Part shown: piece after piece, positions 12,312-22,895 of the stretch
Layout of the letters: every line of letters starts with the position of its first letter
Position numbering within the stretch: position 1 is the first letter of the stretch
Source: Astropecten irregularis
Taxonomy: Eukaryota; Echinodermata; Asteroidea; Paxillosida; Astropectinidae
NCBI GenBank assembly: GCA_963971285.1
Contig: OZ020244.1
Span: 14,818,001-14,882,000, forward strand
Length of the DNA: 64,000 nucleotides
Direction: 5' to 3'
Made by a program: the position numbers and the translations under genes
The notes under the pieces: model-generated
Told to the model about the DNA's origin: nothing
The model's input: only the letters and a program-made list of their open reading frames with translations
The model's database searches: none

Positions 12312-12990
12312 CTAGGCCTCAGGACCCTGCTCGCGCTGCTGCTCGCGGAGATACTGCTTTCGCAGATCTCTGCCAGCAGCGTCGATTGCTTTGCAGCAGC
12401 CTTTCCGGAGATTGTCTTCCTGGCCACCAGAATTGACAATCCAGAAAAAGCTGCTGCGGGAAATCTTCACGCGAGCAGGGTCAAGACGTTCCAGGGGAGG
12501 CCCAGCACCAACACCTACCTCCCTCCCCCTGATTCGCCCATCCCGCAGTTCCTGATTATTAAATAATCTACGCTTTAAATATACAGCAAAATTATTAAGG
12601 CTACAACTATTCTTCTTTATCCCTTGCAATTCAAATAAAGTAAAATATTGATGTCCCCCAACCTCCCCATCATTATAAGGTTCCTTTTCCCCCCACGTAG
12701 CATCATTACCTCCCTTTCAAGATTATTAAGTTTAGTCATGATTCTTCTTTCCATACCCTCCAGATAATTTCTTAATCCCTCCCACCTCAGCCTTATTCTC
12801 TTCAACATCCCCCTCTCCTCAACTACTCTTTCCCCATCTACACTCCCTCCGCTCTCCTCGTCATCCCTCTCCCCCCCCCCCCCCCGAAACTATTATCTCG
12901 AAGACCCGGAAACAGAGCCTTAAAAAATTCCTCTTCCTCCCCAAAATTAATCACATCCATCACATTCCTTCCCACGCCTCCCCCTGCTCA
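12312..12990 (-). CDS. C-terminal exons of a BEN-like gene (partial)
   Basis: The terminal minus-strand exon 12312-12551 follows an AATCAG acceptor and encodes 79 residues. It has a BEN-like pattern: a PPLERLDPARVKI block, then an acidic spacer, DNLRKGCCKAID and GRDLRKQYLREQQ to the stop. An upstream exon ends at 12710 (donor GTAATG, phase 0) and encodes a charged helix (LRWEGLRNYLEGMERRI, then MTKLNNLERE) like the coiled coils that precede BEN domains. Further upstream, GERVVEERG and INFGEEEEFF run through a G-rich tract to about 12990, where homopolymers make the frame uncertain. BEN domains bind DNA or chromatin. The assignment rests on the pattern only, and the upper boundary is approximate. 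Confidence 0.45.
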
Positions 12991-13035
12991 CCTACGCCCC
13001 CCCCCCCCTCCAACAACTCCCCTCCCCCTCCTTCC
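12830..13035. repeat. Pyrimidine-rich tract (GA-rich coding on the minus strand)
   Basis: CCTCCCC-rich DNA with C-runs of up to 18, almost free of purines on the plus strand. On the minus strand it encodes acidic/glycine-rich sequence in the BEN-like gene. It resembles the tract at 45520-45960, whose minus-strand translation also contains VDGER- and ERRVV-like words. Confidence 0.6.
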
Positions 13036-14267
13036 TGGAACAGTCATTATGTGGCCCGTTTGTCAGTAAAGCTGGCATGATCTTTTCGCTCATTCTGTGG
13101 CTTTCGCGTAGTGATATATATTGATGCGTAAGAAAAATTAATCCCTTTTCCCAAGTGCATGCGTACTTTTAGTAATACAACGTTCACTTTTTAGTGTTCA
13201 TGAAACAAAAAGATAAACATAAATGTTATATAAAAAAATGTTCTTTATCTGTTCTCACACGATTCAACGGTAGAATTTATTGATAAATGCTTTATGAAAT
13301 AATTGTCACTAGTATTTCTTAAAATTAAACGCTTAAACTCTCGATTTAACGTTTGTAAAGTATGCTTGATGAACAGCTCTGAGAAATTGACCTAACGATC
13401 GATTTTGAAATCGCCATGCATGTGATTTGTTTCTTTTTCATGTATAGTTGATAACCGTAAACACATGCGTGCGCCTCGAGTATTATTATATAGGGCATGT
13501 AAACAGCTGGCTGATTCCTGAGCGATTTCGTAGCGCTGGTATATTATAGTAAAGGTTTAGTGAGCGATGAATCTCTGTTTACTTCAGCAAATAATTACGC
13601 ACAGTAAAATTAATGTCCTCTGTAAGTTTTGGTGCATGTAGGGCCGGCCCCAAGTGGTAATTGGCAATAAAGGAACGTTCAAACACACTGAAAAGGTGCG
13701 ATTAAAAGCCTTTTCACACGATAAAAACCTCGCAAGGCTTGCGAGTTTCTCTCATGCTTGAGAAATCTTACAACATTTTCATCATGTAGAAAAAAAAGAC
13801 ACGAATGTTTGAGAGTGACCGACGTCCCTGGTGAATCCTTGAGAAATTTGCGAGCCTTTCGAGATTTTTTTTTTAAGCCCGCGATTCAAGAGGCAATTTT
13901 GTTTTTCTGGCGTGTTCACACAGGCCGAAGAGTCACGACACAAAATAATCGTATGGGCTCGAATACTTGATAAAACTGTTTGACCTGCATTTTGAACGGT
14001 AAGTTGATTACATTTATACATTTCTGTACTAAACACTATTAATCAGCGTAACGAAATGGAAATCGATCGGGAATAATATAGATCAGGTGGTTAAACAGTG
14101 TTTACTGTGGCAGAAACATTTTGCTTTCTCGTATTAAACATGCAGGCCGCTTTGTACAATTAGAACTCCATCGTTCAGGACCGTAAGAAATCGCGTGCTT
14201 AATCAGCTCTGCAAACTTGCCTCCATGACTATATGATGAGTCTATCCCCTAAGTAAAACTGAACAGA

Positions 14268-14494
14268 GGCCAATTTCATAGAGCTGTTTAAGCACAAAGT
14301 TTGAGCATGAAGGTCTTCCCCGATCAAACAGAATAACCAAAATAATGTTCATGTGATGTTAACTGCTTTTGACTTCTATTTGGCCACTGTTTGATGAGCA
14401 CAACATTCACAAGGATTTTTTGCTGCAGTTTTGTTGACCAACTTTGGTGCTTAAGCAAATTTTGGTGCTTAAGCAGCTATATGAAATTGGCCCA
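14268..14494. mobile_element. MITE, GGCCAATTTCAT family (copy 1)
   Basis: Inverted ends GGCCAATTTCATAGAGCTG and its counterpart AGCTATATGAAATTGGCC bracket 227 bases. The subterminal words GCTTAAGCA are also inverted. Copies 2 (30041-30282) and 3 (38772-39012) share the ends and part of the interior. No coding capacity. Transposase class unknown. Confidence 0.75.
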
Positions 14495-17400
14495 AGGTAC
14501 AACGGCGGATCTGCGTTAACTAAATACTGAGCCACATATTAACAAAATGGCAGGGAAGGGAGGCGGGCGAGAATTTTCTCAATGTGTGGTTCAAGCTCAA
14601 AAGAAAGCCAAATGTTTCCATTCTAATCTAAAAAATACAAAAAGGAGGGCGGAATAACACAAAGGAGCAAATTCCAATAGGAAAATGTGCATTTTTCACA
14701 ATTTGATGTAAAAAACATCGGTACAAAAAATGCCCGAAACCACTATGCAACCCTTGCCCGCAGTTGACTTGTGCTAGTACACAAATTGTATACGCACAGT
14801 GCTATTGCACAGTGGATGCTACAATTGTTTAGATTTGTATTTTTTCGGGCAATAACGCATCCCCAAAGATAAAACAAACATCCAGGAAGCGACATATTTA
14901 AAAAATGACACTTCAGGTGTATTATTTTCAATTTTATAAGGAATTTCTATGCATCATTTTGACAGGGCAAATTTACAATTTCGATGGTTATTATGTGGCT
15001 CCCTAAAACTAAGTCCTTCGGTTTTTCATCGGTTTGTTGTCCATGGCATCTGGATTAAGTTTGATTGTATTAAATTGTGTCTATTTTATCTATATCCCTA
15101 AAAAAATGACCTCCGAATTACACGTGGATTTTATTTTCCACTGAAATGTATTACAAAAACGTCATTATGTGGCTGGCAAGATGTTTTTGAAGGCATTGAA
15201 AAAATAGGTTCCTGTCAAGAAACCGAACAAAATGTTATTTTTATGCAAAGTATACCTTATTGCAAGTGTTAATGGGAAAGACCAATTAAGAATTATGCTG
15301 TTTTATTTCAAAAGTGCTATTTCTCCTTTTTGACAACTTCTTGCCCCTGACCAAATCGCGTCAAACGAGGGCGCATTATTTTGGTTATTCTGTGGCTCGG
15401 GAATGAAACCAAAAATCATCCTCTTTCATTTAAATCCTTTTGCATTAAATTAATGTCAGCAATTGTATTATTTGTAAATTGCTGGCTCAAATTTTAGAGC
15501 TCTTTAAATCCTTTTCAAAACTTCATTTTTTTAAGAATATTTTTCATATAAAAAGATATTTTAAAATCATTCTAATATCCATACATGGTTCCTGTGATTG
15601 ATTTACCCTGCACTTGACATAAGTACAAATAATTGATGTGATGATTACACCCCGGGTTTTTTATTATTATTATTATTTGTGGTTTATTAAAACACTGCTT
15701 ATAGCAGCCCACAGGCTGAATTGCAAGTCAGTTTACATACAAATTTCAATAAAAATTCGTTGGGGTTTAAATCACAAAGAGTAAACGGTAAAAACAAAGG
15801 AGAATTGTAAGTACAAAGAATATAGTATAATATACATATCAAAAATTGCACAAGAATACAATACATGTACTATGCTAAAAAGGACCGGTAATTTCATTGG
15901 GCTGGTGGGAGTGAAATGAGTGCGCTATTAACAAGTCTGTGGAAATATGGGACTGGACTATTATAAAAACGGGTTGTTTTACAAGATGGAACATGAAGTC
16001 TGAATGAATGAACTTGCTTTGTCTGAAAACTATAAAACTTCCTAGAATATCTTTGCTGACGGGATGATGACGTCAAAATGGCCGAATAATACACAATCAT
16101 ACTTAGGGCCTACGGAGTGTCCAGTGGACCTGCAGTCTATTTCACAAAGATTTACGACTCATCTTTTACATGAGTTGATCCTTTTTCTATAGCAACTAGT
16201 ACTATGACATCACACTTTGTTTAGCAATTAAGATTGATATGCATGTTACGATCTGTCTTATTAGCCTTTCGTGAAATCAAGCCCTATATTATTAAGTCCA
16301 TAAACTACCAGGAAACACAAAAACTAAAAATACCAACCCAAGTATTTATGTTGGGCTTTAAACTTCGTCACCTTTTCCTTCCACAGCTTTATGTTATAAT
16401 TTTTGTTTATGATACACACCTTGGGCCTATTCTTATCTTCTTATCAGCTTAGGGGCCGTCCATTAAGTACGTAGGCCTACGCACGAAGGGAGGAGGGGGC
16501 GCGGTTGGTACCGAGGCGTATACGCCATGGGTACAGGGGAAGGGTGGGGGGGGGGGGTGGTGTTCAGGCCAGCTTTATGAAATCGGCCCCAGATTATTAC
16601 AAGTCAACCAATCAGAGCTGATGACAAGTTGTGTGGGCATGCATGATATAAAACAAATAGGGGCCTAACAAAACGTTAATGGCATGAAATTATTTTTACC
16701 ATTGTACTCAATTCATTCATTATTTTGTATATTATTGACAGCATGGAGGTAGTTACCGTTAGCAAAAAATCTTCGAATTTTTGTTTATGGTATTATGGTA
16801 TTTATTGCTGATTCCAATGATGAAATTGGGCAGGCCTGATCATACAGCATTTTTTGCAAACTTTCTGTAGCTGTACAAATATCATGTTGCACTACCCTTT
16901 CTTGTTTTGTTTCTTTTATATTGAACATTATTGTTTGAATAATTTTATGGAACAAATTTTTGTTTTTTACAAAATAATGGTTTCACATAAAATATATATC
17001 CAATGATGGCTCAACAAAGTTTGCACCCTAAGGGTGCAGACCAGTAAATAGGCCCAAATCGGTCCGCGGAGCTCATTAATTTTTTGTATACCCTCAAAAT
17101 CTTTTCTCTTAAAGTGTCTGGTAAGCCCTACGTGGTAAGTCTTGTAGACAAAATGGATGGAACCCGATCACCAGAGTTTGGACTTTCACCTTTGAGCCGT
17201 TTGGATGAAATCAGGCCATAAATTCGCTCTATTTTTGCCCTGTAGTTGAGGGGTACTATTTTTGGTCTGGCACCGGTCAATTCGGCCGTTTTAGGGGTAT
17301 TTTTCTTTGAATGTACTTTTCGGCAAAAAGTCATCGGTTAACCTATAGGAAATTGAAAAGAAAATGAAAATTTAAGTGTTCACCTTTATTTTGCCGTATT

Positions 17401-17586
17401 GGTCGATTGCCTCAGAAACTTCTAAGTATTTTTAAAATTGTTTTGAAATTGGCCATTTTGCGTGGGAGCCTATGGGAATTTATTTACTGGTCTGCACCCA
17501 TAGGCCTATTTAAAAAAAACTTTTGCGCGCGAATCGTAACGGTTAGACAGTGTCAACAAAAATACATAGCGTCCTTAGCAACGCCG

Positions 17587-17670
17587 TGACCTTGACGTCA
17601 TTAGGTGTAAGCGTACGCGCACGCCTACTATACTACAGACTACGATAAAGTACTTCCAAGGTCAAGGTCA
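17587..17670. promoter_or_regulatory. CRE and paired TCAAGGTCA sites upstream of the RAG1-like gene
   Basis: A perfect CRE (TGACGTCA, 17593-17600) overlaps TGACCTTGA (17587-17595). A second, oppositely oriented TCAAGGTCA lies at 17662-17670. TCAAGGTCA is the extended half-site of ERR/NR5A-type orphan receptors. They lie in CpG-rich DNA about 400 bp before the probable 5' exon. Motif matching only. Confidence 0.3.
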
Positions 17671-17989
17671 CGTCAAGCTACTTACGTACGTGTACGCGTA
17701 CTTTCTATACTGACGCGTCGCCTTGTGCATGTGACACCGCTGTTCAGAACGCGTCAATGAATGACAACTAGTTTTGCGCATGCGCGGGTTTTTGTGAAGG
17801 GTCAACTCTAAATGAATTATTCATGAGAAGTGACCCGCTGCTAATTTCGGGCTGTTTCCAAGTCTTAAAATAGGTCATAAGGCTACTGAATATTTATTTT
17901 TGAATAGGATTTTGACCAATTACAACCCTTTAAATCTCCCTCATTAAAATAAGACCTAGAATATGAGTCATTTCACCCCGCTGATCGCG

Positions 17990-18051
17990 GGAAACCCTTG
18001 TCAACAAATGGTTATCCCGTCGGCCGTCCCGACTCGATCCGACGTAAAACG
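17990..18051 (+). other. Probable 5' untranslated exon of the RAG1-like gene
   Basis: CpG-rich sequence ends in a strong donor (AAACG then GTAAGTG at 18052). The first coding exon, about 690 bases on, is preceded by an acceptor (TTTTGTAG) and twelve untranslated bases before its ATG. This implies a spliced leader exon. Its 5' end is a guess. Confidence 0.4.
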
Positions 18052-18748
18052 GTAAGTGTTTTGGGACATTTCTGAGTGAAATTGAATTTTCTTGGGAAAG
18101 AAGCAATGTTTTTTGTAGAGGAAAACCCAATTTCTACCAAAAAAATGTGTTATTATCGCAGCAAACCCCCAGAATTGTTCAAAATCAGTGGGATTCCCCC
18201 GACGTTTTTTCGGACTTGATCGAATTTTTCACGTACGCAGTGCATTATGGACGTGTTTACTGTACGTATCGTAATGTACATGTATATTCCATTTTGCAGC
18301 ACTGCACGACGTACGGAAAAGTCAGACGCATCTGATAAAACGGGATACAATTAGGGCCTATAATAACATTATTTATTCTGCAGTAGATTTACTAATCTTT
18401 TTAGGGAATGGGGACCGATTTGAAGCTACAAAAACTGATTTGTTTCCACTATTTTTTCTTCAGTTTTATTTGTACAGTCTTAAAAAAATGATAACAATTT
18501 CCAATGCAATGTAATGCCACACAAATATATAAAGTCATCTCCCCATTTTATTGTTTTGGGGTTTTATTTTACTTCTTTTTAACTAACAGTTTTGTCTTTT
18601 TTGTTTATGTAAATAACATGTTTTGTATTTATTTCAAATTTTAGAAAATATATTTGTAATAGACTATAAATAAAACAAGGAATAATAAATAGAATATTTA
18701 ATTAAATTGACAATTATTTACACTTTCATTTTGTAGGCCAAGAGCACT

Positions 18749-21700
18749 ATGAACACCACGCATGAACACACAAGTAATCTAAATAAATTATGTAGAGTGT
18801 GTGGCAATTCCATCAAAAAATGGAAAAACAAAAACAAAGCTATCAAAAAATGCAGTGACTACTCCGAAAAGATCAAAGTAAAATATGGAATCGACATCAA
18901 AGCTGATGAACAACATCGCCATCCATCACTAATCTGTCACCTTTGCTACTCCAACTTGTTCCTGCCAAAACCTCATAACCCACCCAATGAATGGCCTCCC
19001 CATCCTGAAAGAGGACCTTGCACTGTGTGTGCCAAAGTAGAGGGGAGAAAAGCTGGTCGGCCTGGGGCAAAATATGCCAGACTGGAACAACTTGACACCA
19101 AAGAAGAGTCAGCCAAACAAGAAGTTAATGAGATATTAGACAAGTTGGCAGACACAACCACTCCATTTTCTGCTGATAACTTCATCACAGATGACCCTTC
19201 CATCAAATGTCCCATTTGCTGTCAAGTTTTGAACAGGCCTGTTGAGACACAATGCCATCATGTGTTCTGTTTGGAATGTCTAAAAACAGCTTTCAGCAAA
19301 GCCTCATCCTCATCAATGCTGTGTCCCAGCTGCCAGAAACACATATGTCTGAAAAACACAAATCCCGTTCGAGAGTATTTTATTAATATTCTCGAGAACG
19401 CAAAAGTAACTTGCAGAACCTGCAATCGAAGCAGTTGGCTTCAATGTACGTCTCTTCATGACTGCAAAGACCCTCAGACATCACAACAAGTTGATGAACA
19501 CATATTCAGAGACATAATGAATAGAAATATGACAGCATCTGGAAAATTGGGACAACAAGTGACATCATCTTTGTTGAAAAAAAACCTGGAATGTGGTGGA
19601 GGAACAGTTGTCAAGCTTTCTACAGGTGGAAAGGTAAACTTTACAAATAAATAATTTAAAAAAAATTTAAACAAATAATTATTTGTTATTACCATTATGT
19701 ATAAATAATTCAATAAACACATGCTCAAGTCTGACATACATAAAAACAAATATAGTCAATGTAAATTACATGTATTAATATTCATTTCACTTTTGTCCCA
19801 CTTTTATAGGCACTTTACGTTAAGCGTGTCACCAATCCAACGAAACCAAGCTCTGATGCCTCAACCCGAACCCTTTTTCGCCGAACAAAGGCGGTAAAGG
19901 ATACACTTAGAGACGTCAGCGGCAGTAACCCAACTCACCAACTGAGCCATCTACTCCGCACAGCCACAAGACAAGACCTTCAAAATCTCTTGCAGAAAAT
20001 CAAAGTCAAAACATTTATTCCTCCTCTGCAAGAGCTGGCATTGAAATCGGATTTAGGTCTCTCATGGGCTGCCCTTCGTGAACTTAAACTGTAAGATTTC
20101 ATAGATTTTCTTTTCATTCAATTAAGCTATGCAAACTTAATGTTTGACTATAGAAGTGTGAATATCAACAAATACTAAATCCATTTATCAACTAAACAAA
20201 TGTAATGGTGTTGTTATTTTCTTGCTCTCAGGTGGTTGCGTCAGTACAACATCGTCATGGCTAATGAACAGGCCAGCCGGAGGGTATGCCAAACCTCTGT
20301 TGGACAAGACATTCTTGATGGAGACAGACTTCCCTTTGTTGCAAGTAGCCGCAGTGGTCTTGTCAGTCAGCCAGCTCCTTGTATCTTCATTACAGACTTA
20401 AGGAAGTACACCTTGGGTCTGTTGGATGAATATGAACGGTAACTACATGTACATGTGTATATAGGGTGCACATAATGTAATTATTCACTTAATTAATTAT
20501 ACAATAAAGCACCACACTGTGAAATAATTGTTTTTATATTTCTTTATATTTTGTAGATGTGGAATGCTGCAGTGGACAGAGGGAATGCCGAAGGATGAGA
20601 TATGGCTCAAGCTTGGAGGGGATAAGGGGGGTGGAAGCTTTAAGCTGATGCTTGAATTTGCTAACATAGCTAACCCTAATTCACGCCGGAACACAAGTGT
20701 CATCTGTGTATACGAATCATCAGACACTGCCTCAAATCTCCACATTGCACTTGACAGATACAAAGAACAAGTGAGGTCGATATCGAATACATCATGGAGG
20801 TACATACATGCTTAAATAAAGATCTTTATTCTGAAAATACAACATTAATGATCAATGTATATATCACTTACATTTTGGCATTTGTTTCCTCAGGGGAAAG
20901 AAGCTTGTTGTATTTCTCTTTGGAGACTACGAGTTCCTGTGCAGGATGTATGGTTTGTCTGGACCAAGTGGTACGTAGAATCCTACAACCGAGCTTTACA
21001 GAAAAAAAAACAAAAAAAAAGCATGTTACTTCTCTTACAATTAAATATTCAATGTCTGCTGAAAATTAAAAGGACAATTGTTTAAGTTGGTAACAACATT
21101 GCTCAATGGTTTCTCCAGGTCGTCATCCCTGCTTGTGGTGTTGTATCACGAGCAAAGATATGGCTCTCCCAAAGGCAAATCGACCACCCAGTGATACAAG
21201 GACTCTGCAGACACTGGCCGATGACCACAAAGAGTTCACGGAAGCTGGCAGCAAACTAAAGTTCGCAAAGAACTTCAATAACGTGATTGGCAAGGTGTTC
21301 TTTGACATTCCACCCACTTTTGTAAGTGAAGTTGAATATCATTACAAACAACAGTAGCATAGTTTGATTGCTATTTTTTTTTTATTTACACAAATTTTTA
21401 TGTTACAAATTATGAAATTTTATTCATTGTTTTAATACATTGTAAAATCTTTACTTACATGTAGGTTTGTCCACCATCACTGCACATAAGCCTTGGCGTC
21501 TGGTTCAAACTATTCACCCTCTTAGAGGAAGAATGCAATGAACTGATGGAAAGCATTGTAGAGGCACTTGCAGAAACCCCAGATGCAGTACCTTCTATAG
21601 CCAATGGTCCATTTCCATTGTATGTGGCCAGACGATGCGAGGTTGTTTCAGCCAAGAACAGGGCTCTGGAAATAACAACTGAAATTGATGAGCTACAGGA

Positions 21701-22895
21701 GCAACTGGCAGTGGTGATGTTAATCAGTGATAGTGTTGATGTAAACGAAGTGACCAATGAGACAGCAGATCAAATCAAGAGATTGAACGAAGAATTAGAT
21801 AGACAGGTATAGACTACATTATTTTATTTGACTGACCTTGAATATGTAATTTCCCATCTAGTCAGTTCATCAACTCATTTCTTCATCACATTGTTTTTCA
21901 TTGCCATAGGTGTACCTGAATAATACAAAGATAAATTAAACATTATTCATATTTATCAATATTTACAGAAAGCAATAGCAGCTACACAGGTGACACAACT
22001 TCCCCCCCAACAAAACCCACTGCTGGTAAAACTGGAAGAGACACTTCAAGAAATCAAAGTCAGGCGACAGGCATATTACTCCAACACATTCATTGGAAAT
22101 CATGTGCACAAATGTCTTAAGGTATAATGTAAAGGCTTTTTGTTCTTTTGTATGAATCATTTTTCTTCTAAAGAAAGCGGAAATACCATACGTTGGCCTA
22201 GATTACTTTCATTTTGAATGTTATTCTCTTTTTTTTGTTCAAGGAGGAGAATATTCTCAAAATAACTGCAACAATAACCGATGAAACCTCTCGCCTTTGT
22301 CCAGCCAAACTTGATGAAGCAAAGCACATTGCAGACAAGTTTTCATCAACATTCCAGCTTTTTTCTAAATGTCACAATGTGTACAATGCAAGCAGGAGTC
22401 TCAGTGAAACTGAAATCACAAAGCTTGGTAAGTTATTTTATTAAACATGTGGCGTTGCTTTTCACAACATTTTGGCATAACAGTATTGCTCCAATTTACA
22501 TCGAGCATTACATCGAGCATTAAATAATGTCAAACTTGTTTTTCTTTTCTTTTCCAGATGATGACGTCCGTAACTTTCTTGACTTCTTTCGCCGTAACTT
22601 CCCTTCAAAATCCATACCGCCGAAAATGCATATGATGGAAGATCATATCATACCTTTCATAAAACACACCAAACATGGCATGGGTCTACTGTGTGAACAG
22701 GGAGGGGAATCCATGCATGCTGTTTTCAACAGCCTGGAACGACGATTTGGTGCCACACGAAACACAAAGAGGAAAGACCCTGACCTCTACAAGCTACAAT
22801 GCCTGATGCGAGAACACCTCATCAATGTGAACCCCTCAATAGTAGATCTGTGTCCAAAGAAAAAGCAACGGAAAGAATCATCTAGGATTTCTTAA
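18749..22895 (+). CDS. RAG1-like transposase-type protein (N-RAG/RAG1-core architecture), intact, 970 aa
   Basis: Ten exons splice without a break: 18749-19633, 19810-20090, 20232-20438, 20557-20799, 20894-20970, 21119-21321, 21465-21806, 21969-22121, 22244-22427, 22558-22895. The N-terminus matches the RAG1 zinc region: LCRVCGNS (C15/C18), HPSLICHLC (C63/C66), EWPPHP then CTVC (C91/C94), and a C3HC4-type RING (C154, C157, C169, H171, C174, C177, C192, C195). The C-terminal half has a RAG1-type catalytic layout: D480 (LGGDKGG), D550 (LFGDYEFL), CxxC zinc pair C569/C572, Hx4H pair H883/H888, and E909 (QGGESMH). In vertebrate RAG1, D708 to C727 is 19 residues, the same as D550 to C569 here, and the Hx4H pair and glutamate also correspond. 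RAG1-type enzymes cut DNA at terminal signals in the nucleus. The GGDKGG motif differs from RAG1, so I place it with N-RAG-like transposon proteins rather than true RAG1. No lesion seen. Confidence 0.85.

Larger units (their letters stand above)
13036..17985. other. Non-coding spacer with repeat relics
   Basis: No supported gene. Recurrent CATTATGTGGC-like words occur at 13045, 14990, 15163 and 15385, a MITE lies at 14268-14494, and a TTATTATTATT run follows about 15660. At 16452 a GGGGCCGTCCATTAAGTACGT word, often seen dispersed in invertebrate genomes, precedes a G-rich run. The last 400 bases are CpG-rich and may be promoter DNA for the RAG1-like gene. Confidence 0.45.

Noticed and set aside
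12300..12566. Plus-strand ORF that starts like a signal peptide
   Set aside because: It is the antisense shadow of the BEN-like terminal exon, which has a proper acceptor, phase and stop.
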